From Chthonomonas sp. UBA2362 (lineage in GTDB: Bacteria > Armatimonadota > Fimbriimonadia > Fimbriimonadales > Fimbriimonadaceae), in the NCBI GenBank assembly GCA_002344135.1, contig DDTO01000002.1:1-50722 (forward strand): a stretch of 50,722 bases of DNA, given 5' to 3'. The position numbers and the translations under genes are program-made. A model generated the notes under the pieces. The model saw only the letters and a program-made list of their open reading frames with translations, was not told where the DNA came from and did no database searches. Positions 18,201 through 26,831 of this stretch are shown here, in pieces; position 1 is the stretch's first letter, and every line of letters begins with the position of its first letter.

Positions 18201-19211
18201 ATGGCGACCAAAATCGGGATCAACGGCTTCGGAAGGATCGGCAGGCTTTCGCTTCGCGCATTGGTGCAGAGGTACCCGGGAATGATCGACGTGGTCGCCA
18301 TCAACGACCTCACCGACACCCTCACCAACGCCCACCTCTTCAAGTACGACACGACCTACGGGCCGTTCAAAGGCGAGGTCTCCTACGATGACACGGGCAT
18401 TACCGTCAACGGCGATCGAATGCGGGTGTACGCCGAGACCGAGCCGGCCAAGATCCCCTGGGACGAACTCGGCTGTGAGATCGTCCTTGAGTGCACCGGT
18501 CGCTTCACCGACGCCAACCTGGCCAAGGCCCATCTCGAGCGAGGCGTAAAGAAGGTCGTCATCTCGGCACCTGCTAAGAACGAAGACGTGACGATCGTGC
18601 TCGGAGTCAACGACTCCATGTACGATCCCGCCAAGCACCACGTCATCTCGAACGCCTCGTGCACCACCAACGGCCTTGCGCCAGTGGCGAAGGTCCTCCA
18701 CGAGAAGTTCGGCATCCTGCGTGGACTCCTCACGACGGTTCACGCCTATACGAACTCCCAAAAAACTGTCGATACCGCGGCCAAGGACCTTCGCGATGCC
18801 CGTGCCGCCGCCGAGAACATCGTCCCCAGCAGCACCGGCGCCGCCAAGGCGGTCGGACTCGTCATTCCCGAACTCAAGGGCAAGTTCACCGGCATGGCGT
18901 TCCGGGTCCCGACCCGAACCGTTTCGGTCGTCGACTTCACCGCGCTCCTCGCTCGCGAGGCTCCCCCGGAAGAGATCAATGCGGCGATGAAGGCGTATGC
19001 GGACGGGTTGATGCGCGGGATTCTTCGCTACACCGACGAAGAACTCGTCTCGAGCGACTTGATCGGCGACGAGCACAGCAGCATCTTCTCGGCGGTCGAC
19101 ACGATCGGGTTAGGAGACTTCGTCAAAGTGGTGGCTTGGTACGACAACGAGTGGGGCTACTCCTGCCGAATCGCCGACATTTGCAAGTTCCTGATCGACA
19201 GAGGACTCTAG
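18201..19211 (+). CDS. gap: Glyceraldehyde-3-phosphate dehydrogenase, type I
   Basis: Glycolytic enzyme converting glyceraldehyde 3-phosphate, phosphate and NAD to 1,3-bisphosphoglycerate, 336 residues. The N-terminal NAD-binding GINGFGRIGR is at 5-14. The catalytic Cys is C154 in SNASCTTNG, and the NEWGYS motif (YDNEWGYSCR) is near 315-324. Length is standard. I chose ATG 18201 because the Rossmann motif follows it at once; an in-frame upstream start at 18129 would overlap the divergent cyclase gene. The stop overlaps the convergent DinB-like stop by four bases. No pgk or tpi is adjacent. Confidence 0.98.
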   Translation: MATKIGINGFGRIGRLSLRALVQRYPGMIDVVAINDLTDTLTNAHLFKYDTTYGPFKGEVSYDDTGITVNGDRMRVYAETEPAKIPWDELGCEIVLECTGRFTDANLAKAHLERGVKKVVISAPAKNEDVTIVLGVNDSMYDPAKHHVISNASCTTNGLAPVAKVLHEKFGILRGLLTTVHAYTNSQKTVDTAAKDLRDARAAAENIVPSSTGAAKAVGLVIPELKGKFTGMAFRVPTRTVSVVDFTALLAREAPPEEINAAMKAYADGLMRGILRYTDEELVSSDLIGDEHSSIFSAVDTIGLGDFVKVVAWYDNEWGYSCRIADICKFLIDRGL

Positions 19212-19726
19212 GCTCGCCGGCGCGCCTTCCACATTTCGTGCAGCAGCACGGCCTGTCCGCCGTGGTACGAGTCGTGCTCGACGACGTGGGCGAGGACCCA
19301 GCGCACCGACACCGAGCAGTTCTTTCGCTCGATCATCCGAGCCGGATCCTCCCCGACAAGGGCCGCCACCGAGCGGGCGCGGTAGCGATCCTGCAGATCG
19401 AAGTACCACTCGATGGGCTCAGCGGGAGGCGTCGGCCACCGGCCACCGTACTGGTGGACTTCATCGCTGAGCAGCAGGACCGAGTCCGCTTTCTTCCTCC
19501 GCTTCTTCGCAACGAAGCCTTCGAACCAATGGAGTTCGCAGTCGATCATGTGGAGGATGAGGGCTCCGATGCTGTACGCATCGGGCCAGGGCTGGTAGAC
19601 GATGGCCTCGACCGGAGGCAACTCCAAGTTGCTCCGCCACTCTCGCGTCGAATCGTCGAGGGCGGCTATGAGAAGGCCCAGTTCGGGGTCGAGCCCTGCG
19701 CGAGGTACTACGTCGTAGATCTTCAT
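19208..19726 (-). CDS. DinB-like four-helix metal-binding protein
   Basis: A 172-residue protein with the DinB/YfiT four-helix pattern. The first helix has SIGALILHMIDCELHWF and the last AHVVEHDSYHGGQAVLL. The three His positions (HM, AHVVEH, YHGG) match the family metal triad. Some members are thiol-dependent transferases, for example using bacillithiol or mycothiol. The substrate is unknown here. It is the last gene of the minus-strand cluster headed by the E2 gene and starts three bases after the biotin-carrier stop. Confidence 0.82.
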   Translation of the reverse strand: MKIYDVVPRAGLDPELGLLIAALDDSTREWRSNLELPPVEAIVYQPWPDAYSIGALILHMIDCELHWFEGFVAKKRRKKADSVLLLSDEVHQYGGRWPTPPAEPIEWYFDLQDRYRARSVAALVGEDPARMIERKNCSVSVRWVLAHVVEHDSYHGGQAVLLHEMWKARRRA

Positions 19727-19729
19727 CGC

Positions 19730-20167
19730 TCACTCGTCGACTGGCCGGATCTCGACGAGGAGGTCGCCTTCCGCGACTTGGCGTCCGATCTCGACAGGGA
19801 GCCGTTCCACGGTGCCCGAAAACGGCGCGGTGATCGGCTGCTGCGTCTTCATTGCCTCAAGGACGAGGAGTTTGTCCCCGGTTTCGACCCGATCCCCGAT
19901 CGCCACGAGAACGTCCACGATCTGTCCCGGCATCGGCGCCCGCGCTTCGCCGGTGAGAACCGCCCCACCACTATGTCGCTTTGCGCCGGCCCGCTCGATG
20001 GTGAAGACACGACCGCGATAAGAAACGAGCACCTTATCGCCGAATCGAACCGCGGCTGCGGAACGAGTGCCCGAGGCCGTTCGCACAAGCAGCCGATCGC
20101 CCGCCGGTCGAACCTCGGCGGATCGAGGATCGAGGTCGATTTCGACTCCATTCACCAGCCTCTTCAC
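19730..20167 (-). CDS. Biotin carboxyl carrier domain protein
   Basis: A 145-residue biotin/lipoyl carrier protein. The biotinylation motif EAMKTQ is near residues 103-108, with the target Lys in the hairpin, and the matching half-barrel APMPGQIV precedes it by about 30 residues. The N-terminal 70 residues (VRFGDKVLVSYRGRVFTIER) resemble the region before the carrier domain in acyl-CoA carboxylase alpha chains. This suggests a carrier for a propionyl-, methylcrotonyl- or acetyl-CoA carboxylase, or for a decarboxylase. No biotin carboxylase or carboxyltransferase lies in the window. The start is GTG, overlapping the peptidase stop as GTGA. Confidence 0.85.
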   Translation of the reverse strand: MKRLVNGVEIDLDPRSAEVRPAGDRLLVRTASGTRSAAAVRFGDKVLVSYRGRVFTIERAGAKRHSGGAVLTGEARAPMPGQIVDVLVAIGDRVETGDKLLVLEAMKTQQPITAPFSGTVERLPVEIGRQVAEGDLLVEIRPVDE

Positions 20168-20886
20168 GTGAGCGCCCCCTCAGGTTTGCGAGCCGCAAAG
20201 GCGCGGGACGCCTCGATGAAAGCCCCGAACAGGCGGCGGGTTGCCTCATCATTCGGCGTGCGCTCGGGGTGCCACTGCACACCGAAAAGCCACGGTCTCG
20301 ACGTCGACTCCACGGCTTCGATCGTTCCGTCGGCGTGTCGGCCGACGACTTTCAAGCCATGGCCGATTTGGTCCAGAGCTTGGTGATGGTAACTCTTGCC
20401 GTGAACACTGTTGGAGCCCACCAGTCCGGCGAGCCGGCTCGATGGTTCGAGAGCGTATTCTTGCAGCGTACCGGTAATGTGCTCGTCGGTCCCGAGTCGG
20501 TCGGGAAGGTGCTGATCGAGGGTTCCGCCGTGCATGACCCCGAGAAATTGGCAGCCGTAGCAAATGCCGAGAATCGGGAGCTCGGGATCGACAGCCGCAT
20601 AGAGCCTGCGCTCGGCCTCGAACCGAGCCGGATCCACTAGGTTCGCTTCAGGGTGATTCTGCTGCCCGAAGTGACGGGCGTCGATGTCGTCGCCACCGGG
20701 TATGAGCCAGCCGTCGAGCATCGGGGCGACCTGGGCGACGTCGGTGCATGGCGTGAGCAAGACGGGATTCCCGCCGGCTTGGGTGATCTGCTCGGCGTAG
20801 TTGTAGTTCAGCTTGATCGTTCCGCCGGTCCTCGGGTCGGCAGGGTCGATCTGAGAATCTGCCACGATGCCGACGATCGGCTTCAT
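20164..20886 (-). CDS. Class I glutamine amidotransferase-type peptidase C26 (PuuD-like)
   Basis: A 240-residue gamma-glutamyl hydrolase of the C26 group, related to gamma-glutamyl-GABA hydrolase. The nucleophile elbow is GICYGCQFLGV near 95-105 with Cys in ICYGCQ, and DGWLIPGGDDI precedes it. The catalytic His-Glu pair is in FGVQWHPE near 212-219. It is cytoplasmic. PuuD acts in putrescine breakdown, but no other puu gene is seen, so the true substrate could be another gamma-glutamyl compound. ATG 20886 was chosen because it gives an ATGA overlap with the E2 stop; the open frame extends far upstream only as a shadow inside E2. Confidence 0.9.
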   Translation of the reverse strand: MKPIVGIVADSQIDPADPRTGGTIKLNYNYAEQITQAGGNPVLLTPCTDVAQVAPMLDGWLIPGGDDIDARHFGQQNHPEANLVDPARFEAERRLYAAVDPELPILGICYGCQFLGVMHGGTLDQHLPDRLGTDEHITGTLQEYALEPSSRLAGLVGSNSVHGKSYHHQALDQIGHGLKVVGRHADGTIEAVESTSRPWLFGVQWHPERTPNDEATRRLFGAFIEASRAFAARKPEGALT

Positions 20887-22055
20887 GCGATGAGTGAGCC
20901 GATCGATTCGACATTGGCCTTGACCGCGTTCAAGAAGTCGGCAGCGCCGACCCCGTTGATCAGCCGATGATCGAAGGTCAAGGCTAGGTTCGCACAACGC
21001 GTCAGCTTGACTTCGGCGGAAGTGTCCTGATCGATCCCATAGTAAGATTCGCCGAGGAACAAGGTGGCGACTCCCGGCGGGACCACGACGGGGACCGCAT
21101 CTCGCAGTCCAGCGGCCTGCATGTTGGTCAGGCTGATCGTTACCGACTCGTTCGCTTGATCTTGGCCGGACCTGGCAAGGTCGATCTGGGCGCGGATGCG
21201 ACTCGCGAAATCCCGCCACTCCAATTGGTCGGCGTCGTCCACCACGGCGAGAACCAGTTCGTCGCCGGGCAGGGCGACTGCGATTCCGAGATGGGCCGTG
21301 TTATAGGTTCTCAGCGTCCCGTCTCCGACCAGCGTCGAGCGGAACATCGGGAAGTCCTTGAGGGCTCTCGCGACGGCGAAGGCGAACATGGTGAAGGCCG
21401 AGGGCTGGAAGTCCCCACCGGCCGACTTGATCCGGGCACGGAGGTTTTCGACGGCGGCCCATTCGCACACGACCGAGATCGTGCCTGGGACCACCAGTTG
21501 GGAACCTCGCACGAGCCGAGAAGCGAGAAGACGCTGTTTTTGGGCGAGCGGCTGCTCGGTGTAGCTGCTACCGACCATCGGCGCTGCGCGACCGGAGAGG
21601 TAAGCGTCGATGTCTTCCGGCATCAGCTTCGAGCCGGCCGCGGGAATCGCGGCGATCTCCTCGTCGCTCAGTCCCTTCTCCTTGGCATAGGCCCGCGTTC
21701 GGGGAGGCATATCGGTTCGCCGCGCGGCCGTCGACTCCGGCGCGGGAGCCGCCCGGGTCTGGGCCGTCTCCGCTGCGGGAGCCCCGTGGGCGCCCGGGAT
21801 TTCCTCGATCCCCTCGCCAACCTCCATCTTCGCGACCTCGCCGCCGATGGGGAGGATCGTGTCGACCGCCGCGAGCCACTCCGTTAAGGTCCCCTCGTAA
21901 GGCGATTCGACGTCCATAACCGCCTTGTCCGTCTCCATCTGATAGATCGGCTCGTCGCGACGGACGCGATCACCGGGACTCTTGAGGACGGCGACGAGCC
22001 GCGCCTCTTGCAGGCCTTCTCCGATTTGGGGAATTCTCAATGAAACGACTGGCAT
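20883..22055 (-). CDS. Dihydrolipoamide acyltransferase (E2) of a 2-oxoacid dehydrogenase complex
   Basis: A 390-residue E2 chain that passes acyl groups from a lipoyl arm to CoA. The lipoyl domain (1-78) has the target Lys in METDKAVMD. A Pro/Ala-rich linker leads to a peripheral subunit-binding domain near 120-160 (TRAYAKEKGLSDEEIAAIP ... MPEDIDAYL). The catalytic domain ends with the active-site His in FDHRLING; Asn replaces the more common Asp, as is known in some E2p enzymes. No E1 or E3 gene lies nearby, so which oxoacid is used is open. ATG 22055 has GAGGT six bases upstream. It heads an operon with a C26 peptidase, a biotin carrier and a DinB-like gene. Confidence 0.93.
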   Translation of the reverse strand: MPVVSLRIPQIGEGLQEARLVAVLKSPGDRVRRDEPIYQMETDKAVMDVESPYEGTLTEWLAAVDTILPIGGEVAKMEVGEGIEEIPGAHGAPAAETAQTRAAPAPESTAARRTDMPPRTRAYAKEKGLSDEEIAAIPAAGSKLMPEDIDAYLSGRAAPMVGSSYTEQPLAQKQRLLASRLVRGSQLVVPGTISVVCEWAAVENLRARIKSAGGDFQPSAFTMFAFAVARALKDFPMFRSTLVGDGTLRTYNTAHLGIAVALPGDELVLAVVDDADQLEWRDFASRIRAQIDLARSGQDQANESVTISLTNMQAAGLRDAVPVVVPPGVATLFLGESYYGIDQDTSAEVKLTRCANLALTFDHRLINGVGAADFLNAVKANVESIGSLIA

Positions 22056-22098
22056 ATGGACCTCGGCGGCATTTTGGCATAGGGCCCCTGAACGTAGC

Positions 22099-22131
22099 GC
22101 GGGGGCCGACGCCATCGGCGCCGGCCCCCGC
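22099..22131. other. Strong intergenic hairpin between the 66-residue gene and the E2 gene
   Basis: GCGGGGGCCG (99-108) can pair with CGGCCCCCGC (122-131), with further pairing possible inside. No T-run follows in either direction, so it is not a standard terminator. It may weaken read-through, protect an mRNA end, or affect E2 expression. Confidence 0.4.
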
Positions 22132-22157
22132 ATCAAAAATCGCTCGGGTCCGGGATG

Positions 22158-22358
22158 TTAGCCCGAAACCTCCTTGACATTCGTGGCTTTGAACGTCGCT
22201 TCGTTGACGAACTTGAACAGCTTGCTGCCCTGGTACTCGGCGGTGAGCGCATAGCGGATCTGTTCGCCGGACTTGGTCTTCCTCTTCATCTTCATCTTTC
22301 GAACGTCCGATTCGGGGACGTCGACGTGAGAGCGAGTCTTCAAGTTATAAAACTGCAT
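22158..22358 (-). CDS. Small basic protein of unknown function (66 aa)
   Basis: A 66-residue lysine-rich protein without signal peptide or cysteine. The pattern VDVPESDVRKMKMK then GSKLFKFV loosely recalls small zinc-ribbon DUF5679-type proteins, but the metal cysteines are absent; I place little weight on this. It looks like a real gene: GGAGGG lies about five bases before the ATG, an AT-rich promoter region precedes it, and codon use matches the genome. A hairpin separates it from E2. It lies divergent from the Fur family gene. Confidence 0.75.
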   Translation of the reverse strand: MQFYNLKTRSHVDVPESDVRKMKMKRKTKSGEQIRYALTAEYQGSKLFKFVNEATFKATNVKEVSG

Positions 22359-22413
22359 TTTTCCCTCCGTTGGCCTTTGGCTCCCGCCTTGGCTTAAATT
22401 GTGAACACTCGTA

Positions 22414-22441
22414 AGAATATCACAAGTCAGGTTGATTTCAA
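22414..22441 (-). promoter_or_regulatory. Candidate promoter of the 66-residue gene
   Basis: On the minus strand TTGAAA (22441-22436) and TATTCT (22419-22414) are separated by 16 bases, a good housekeeping-type -35/-10 pair in an AT-rich island. Predicted leader length is about 49 bases, and it contains GGAGGG before the ATG. The 216-base gap to the fur gene holds nothing else I can support. Confidence 0.5.
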
Positions 22442-22574
22442 CCTATCCTTACCGGTTTTTTGACCGGCGCCGCCTAGTTTGCCCTCTCCGACTCGATCCG
22501 GTCAAGGTCCCGAGCACGGAATTCGGGGCTATACTGTCCCGTGGATTACTTGTTGTTCGTCTAGGGACTTGTCT

Positions 22575-23069
22575 ATGAAATCAACGTTATCCGGCATGCG
22601 ACGCAAGGTCTCCGACCGTGAAGCCACCGAATTCGAAGAGCGGAGCCTCGCACTTCTCAAGCGCGAGGGATTCCGGATCACGATGCCTCGAGTCCAGGTC
22701 ATCCGAACCCTGGCCCAGAGCCACACCCCGCTGACGGCGTACGGCATCCACGAGCAGATCGTGTCCACCGGGGGCCGAATCGACGTCGTCAGTGTCTATC
22801 GCATCTTAGAGACGCTTACTAGAATTGGTCTTGTCCACCACATCTGCCACATCGGGCTCGTCGATGGCTACCTCGCTTGCCAACTGGGCAGCGAGCATCT
22901 GAGCGAAAGCCAGCACCTCTACTGCACCAAGTGCGAGGCCGTCCGAGAGGTCGAGACTCCGGCGGAGGTACTTCGGGCGATTCGCCGGCAGCTGAAGGAC
23001 CTCGCGTTCGAGCCCACGAGCATCAAGATCGAAATCATCGGGACCTGGATCGAGCCCAACGGGAAGTAG
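22575..23069 (+). CDS. Fur-family metal-responsive transcriptional regulator
   Basis: A 164-residue DNA-binding repressor of the Fur/Zur/PerR family. The winged helix is seen as REGFRITMPRVQVIRTL near 30-46 and IDVVSVYRILETLTRIGLVHH near 73-93. The dimerisation domain has one CxxC zinc site (YCTKCEAV near 116). The second C-terminal CxxC common in Fur and Zur is missing: the family's IxGxCxxC region reads EIIGTWIEPNGK. The metal and targets cannot be told. ATG 22575 was chosen because AGGGAC precedes it; an in-frame ATG at 22479 would add an unlikely 32-residue leader. Confidence 0.9.
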   Translation: MKSTLSGMRRKVSDREATEFEERSLALLKREGFRITMPRVQVIRTLAQSHTPLTAYGIHEQIVSTGGRIDVVSVYRILETLTRIGLVHHICHIGLVDGYLACQLGSEHLSESQHLYCTKCEAVREVETPAEVLRAIRRQLKDLAFEPTSIKIEIIGTWIEPNGK

Positions 23070-23096
23070 ACCGAACCGTTCGGGGAAAATGGAGGT

Positions 23097-24731
23097 GTGC
23101 TCGCTTTCGCCTCCGCCGCTCTCGCCCTTGCGGGTCCTGTCGCCTTCGCCCAGGAAACCGAGATCGATCGTCTCTTCGCCGACTTCGCCCGCCCGGGAGT
23201 ACCAGGCTGCTCCGTCGCCATCGTTCGCGACGGAAGGACGATCTACCGCAAATCGTTCGGCGAAGCGAACCTAGAGTACGCCATCCCGATCCGAGAAGAC
23301 ACTCCCTTTCATATCGCGAGCGTCTCGAAGCAGTTCACGGCCTTCTCCATCTTCCTTCTCGCGCGCGAGCGCAAGCTGAGCCTCGACGACGACATCCGGA
23401 AGTACCTTCCCGAGTTGTCCTATCAGAACAACACCGTAACGATCCGGCACTTGATCCACCACATCGGGGGAATTCGCGATCAGTGGGACCTCGCCGTCAT
23501 GGCGGGCTGGCGGATGGAGGACGTCATCACTCATCACGATCTGCTCGGGTTACTGTTCCGGCAAACGGAATTGAACTTCACGCCCGGTTCGGCCTTCATG
23601 TATTCCAATGGCGGATATTCGCTCCTCGCCGAGATCGTCGCCCGCGTCTCGGGAACGCCCTTTCCCGCCTTCTGTAGAACACGAATTTTCGAACCCCTCG
23701 GTATGAAGAACACCCGCGTCTTCTCCGACGCCCACGCACTCGTGCCCGGTCGGGCCTACTCCTATCGGCCAGGCGAGGGAGGCTGGGAGAAGGCCCTGCT
23801 CTCGTATTCGAATATGGGAGCGACGAGTATCTTCACGACCGCCGACGACCTCGTTCTGTGGGACCGAAACTTCGAAGATCCAAAGGTCGGGGGTCCCGCC
23901 GTCCGAGACTGGATGCTCGTACGGGGCGTGCTCACTTCGGGCCGGACCATCGAGTATGCAGGAGGTTTGCTCTGCTTCCAGTACCGCGGCCTCGAAGCAG
24001 TCGAGCACGCGGGAGCCGATGCCGGATTCCGCTCGGAGTACATCCGATTCCCAGGCCAGCGGCTGTCGATCATCCTGCTAAGCAACCGCGCGACGTTCGC
24101 TGGGCCCGAAGTAGCCCGGCAGATCGCCGACATTCTCTTGGCCACGGAGTTTTCGCAGCCCAAACCGCAGCCACCGACGGTCCCAGCAGCACACAAGCCC
24201 GTGTCCGACCGTGAATTCGCGGAGATCGTGGGCGACTATAAGTTCGAAACCGGCCGCTGGATCACGGTGCGGCGTTCGGGCGATCATCCAGTAGTACGGC
24301 TCGACGACGGCCCCGAAGTGAACCTGGTCAAGACCGGGGAGAGCAAGTACGTCGTCGACCGGGTCGGGATCGGCGTGGAGTTCGTCGTCGCCCCTGGTGG
24401 CGGCAAATCTCCCAAGCTCGTCTTGGAGACTCAACGGCCGATGGTCGCAGTCAGGGAAAAGCTGGCCTGGCCGACGGCCGCCGAGCTCGCCCGGCTCGCC
24501 GGCACTTATGTCAGCGACGAACTGGGGGTGCGTTACGAGATCGTGATACAGCCGGATGGCGGGCTCCTCTTGCGCCATCCGCGCGACGACTTTCCGCTCA
24601 CCCTCGTGTTGCCCGATCGGTTTGCCTCCAGCCTCGGACGGATCGCGGTCGAGCGTTCGAAATCGGGTCGGGTGATCGGTTTCCGAGTGACGAGCGATCG
24701 TGCGGTCGGCGTACGATTCCGCAAGGAGTAA
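23097..24731 (+). CDS. Secreted beta-lactamase-fold serine hydrolase
   Basis: A 544-residue class C beta-lactamase-like serine hydrolase, probably exported. A short hydrophobic leader (LAFASAALALAGPVAFAQ) ends in an AFA-Q cleavage site. The nucleophile motif SxxK is SVSK near 78-81. The YxN motif is YSN near 168, and the third motif is HAG near 303, as in esterase or D-aminopeptidase relatives rather than the KTG of true lactamases. Two beta-barrel-like C-terminal segments (about 365-450 and 455-544) are typical accessory domains. Only a GTG at 23097 opens the frame after the fur stop; GGAGG lies just one base from it, so the true start is uncertain. Confidence 0.88.
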   Translation: MLAFASAALALAGPVAFAQETEIDRLFADFARPGVPGCSVAIVRDGRTIYRKSFGEANLEYAIPIREDTPFHIASVSKQFTAFSIFLLARERKLSLDDDIRKYLPELSYQNNTVTIRHLIHHIGGIRDQWDLAVMAGWRMEDVITHHDLLGLLFRQTELNFTPGSAFMYSNGGYSLLAEIVARVSGTPFPAFCRTRIFEPLGMKNTRVFSDAHALVPGRAYSYRPGEGGWEKALLSYSNMGATSIFTTADDLVLWDRNFEDPKVGGPAVRDWMLVRGVLTSGRTIEYAGGLLCFQYRGLEAVEHAGADAGFRSEYIRFPGQRLSIILLSNRATFAGPEVARQIADILLATEFSQPKPQPPTVPAAHKPVSDREFAEIVGDYKFETGRWITVRRSGDHPVVRLDDGPEVNLVKTGESKYVVDRVGIGVEFVVAPGGGKSPKLVLETQRPMVAVREKLAWPTAAELARLAGTYVSDELGVRYEIVIQPDGGLLLRHPRDDFPLTLVLPDRFASSLGRIAVERSKSGRVIGFRVTSDRAVGVRFRKE

Positions 24732-24845
24732 GGGGGCGAGCTCGCATCCCTTTTGGGCTCTCGCTCGTCTTTATCCTTTCGGCTTGGATCGGGTACGCTA
24801 GCCGAATTCTTCTTTAGGACTCGTTTCGAGCAAGTGACACCAACG

Positions 24846-26816
24846 ATGAACGACGAACAGTTGACGCCAACTGGCGAACCGACCCCGGCCACGACCGCCG
24901 TCCAAAACCCGGTCCAGCCCGAGTCGGCCGAAGCCGCCGGCGTCGCGCCCGATACTACGACCCTCCCCGCCGAAGCTCCCTTGGAGCCTGCCGCCCCGAC
25001 ATATTCCGCTCCCGAAGAGCCTGCCGCCGAAGCCCCGAGTGCCGAACCGGCGCCGGAACCGGCTTCGGAGCCCGTGATGGAAACGGCACCCGCCATGCCC
25101 GAACCCGAGCCCGAGCCGGTGATGTCGACGACGACCGTCGAGCCGACCCCTGCTCCGGAACCCACTCCGGCTTTCGAGGCGCCGCCGCCTACTCCGACTC
25201 CGGTAGAAACCGGCCCGGAAAAGGTGGCGATCGTGGACGACAGTGCTCTCTTCGAAGCGGCGATGGCCGAATTGGAAACGCAGGAAGAGGGCGATCCCTC
25301 GTATCGCAAGCTGACCAAGGGCGACCGCGTCGAGGCGACCGTCATCCAGGTGGAGAACGATCGCGTGTTCGTCGATCTCGGTACGAAGTCGGAAGGCGTC
25401 GTGCCCCTCGCCGAATTGACGGAAGAGATTTTGGAGACCGCTCATGGTCACGTCCAGCCCGGCGACAAGATTCACGTCGTCGTCCTGCGCGGCGAGGGCG
25501 GTGACGGCAATCCGATCGTCTCCAAGAAGCGCGCTGAGTTCGAAGAAACGTGGAACCGCATCGTCGAGTCCTTCGGCGACGGAAAGACCCTGACCGCCCA
25601 AGTCGTGGACCGGGTCAAGGGTGGGCTCGTGGTCGACATTGGCGTTCGGGGCTTCGTGCCCGCCACCCATGTCGGCAACGGCCGTCTTCGCAACATCGAG
25701 AAGTACGTCGGCCAATCGATCCCGCTCAAGATCATCGAGATCGACCGCGAACGCAAGAAGGTCGTGCTTTCGAACAAGCTGGCGGAAGACGAGCGCCGCG
25801 AGAGCGTCCGAGAGAGGATATTCACCGACGTCTCGCCAGGCGACCGGCTGGAGGGCGTGGTCCGAAGGCTGACCGACTACGGCGCGTTCGTCGACCTCGG
25901 CGGCATCGACGGCCTCCTCCACATCAGCGAGATGTCTTGGATGCGGATCAACCATCCTCGAGAGGTCCTCAAAGAAGGCCAGAAGATCACCGTCATGGTG
26001 CTGCGCCTCGAAGCGAACGTGGGCAAGATCAGCCTCGGGCTTCGCCAGGTCCTTCCCGATCCGTGGAACCTCATCAAAGAGAACTACAAGATCGGCCAGA
26101 AGATCCAGTGCAAGATCAACCGGCTCGTTTCCAGCGGCGCGTTCGTGAAACTGCCAGAAGGCGCTGAAGCCTTCCTGCCCGTCAGCGAGATCTCGACCCG
26201 CAGGATCGGCAAGCCAAGCGATGTCCTCACCGAAGGTCAAGAGGTCGAACTCGCGATCATCGACTTGCGGCCGGAAGAGCGCCGTATGGTCCTCAGCCTT
26301 CGCAGCACGATGCCGATGGAGCCCCGCGATCGCGGGAGCGATTTCGGCGGTGGTGGCGGCTATGGCGGTGGCGGCGGATACGACGACGAGTTCCGCAAGG
26401 GCCCAGGCGCCAAGAAGGGACCCAAGAAGGGCCGACGCGGCGGCGGTCGCCACGACGAAGACTTCGACGACAGCCCGATTGTCGGCCGCGTGCCGACTGG
26501 CGGCGCTACCATCGGCGAGCGGTTGGGCATGCTCAAGGGATTCCTTGGCCGGAACGAGGATGAAGACGAGGAAACGGCGGTCGACGAAGTCGAAGTCGCC
26601 GGCACCGCCGAGGTCCAAGAGGTCGCCGCAGAGGCCGTAGCCCAGCCCGTGGCCGAGATGATTTCGGAACCCGCGGCAGAAGCACCCGCCGAGCCAGCGG
26701 TCGAAGCCCCTGCGGAAGCCGAGACTACTGCGAAAGCCGAGATTCATGCGGAAGTCGTTACTCCTGCCGAGATCGAGACTCCCGTGGAACCCGAAACGAG
26801 CGAGTCCGCGAGCTAG
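24846..26816 (+). CDS. rpsA: Ribosomal protein S1-like RNA-binding protein with four S1 domains
   Basis: About 656 residues. Four S1 domains lie near 155-225, 245-315, 330-400 and 414-485. The third has the best match (GVVRRLTDYGAFVDLGGIDGLLHISEMSW). S1 binds mRNA at the 30S subunit and helps start translation. The product is unusual at both ends: residues 1 to about 130 are Pro/Glu/Ala/Thr-rich low complexity, and after a Gly-rich tract (FGGGGGYGGGGGYDDEF) and a Lys/Arg patch the last 120 residues are again Glu/Ala/Pro-rich. E. coli S1 has six domains. ATG 24846 starts the acidic N-terminus; the in-frame upstream extension from 24753 looks non-coding. A strong terminator follows. Confidence 0.93.
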   Translation: MNDEQLTPTGEPTPATTAVQNPVQPESAEAAGVAPDTTTLPAEAPLEPAAPTYSAPEEPAAEAPSAEPAPEPASEPVMETAPAMPEPEPEPVMSTTTVEPTPAPEPTPAFEAPPPTPTPVETGPEKVAIVDDSALFEAAMAELETQEEGDPSYRKLTKGDRVEATVIQVENDRVFVDLGTKSEGVVPLAELTEEILETAHGHVQPGDKIHVVVLRGEGGDGNPIVSKKRAEFEETWNRIVESFGDGKTLTAQVVDRVKGGLVVDIGVRGFVPATHVGNGRLRNIEKYVGQSIPLKIIEIDRERKKVVLSNKLAEDERRESVRERIFTDVSPGDRLEGVVRRLTDYGAFVDLGGIDGLLHISEMSWMRINHPREVLKEGQKITVMVLRLEANVGKISLGLRQVLPDPWNLIKENYKIGQKIQCKINRLVSSGAFVKLPEGAEAFLPVSEISTRRIGKPSDVLTEGQEVELAIIDLRPEERRMVLSLRSTMPMEPRDRGSDFGGGGGYGGGGGYDDEFRKGPGAKKGPKKGRRGGGRHDEDFDDSPIVGRVPTGGATIGERLGMLKGFLGRNEDEDEETAVDEVEVAGTAEVQEVAAEAVAQPVAEMISEPAAEAPAEPAVEAPAEAETTAKAEIHAEVVTPAEIETPVEPETSESAS

Positions 26817-26831
26817 GGACCCTGGTAGTGG

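Noticed and set aside
20883..22055. Asn in place of Asp in the E2 active-site motif DHRLING
   Set aside because: Asn at this place is known from characterised E2p enzymes such as that of Azotobacter, so it does not suggest loss of function.
23097..24731. Serine hydrolase as an antibiotic-resistance beta-lactamase
   Set aside because: SxxK and YxN are present, but the third motif is HxG and the protein carries two extra C-terminal domains, as in esterase or peptidase relatives.
24798..26747. 649-codon minus-strand frame across rpsA
   Set aside because: Shadow of the S1-domain gene; no motif, and it spans the repetitive ends of rpsA.
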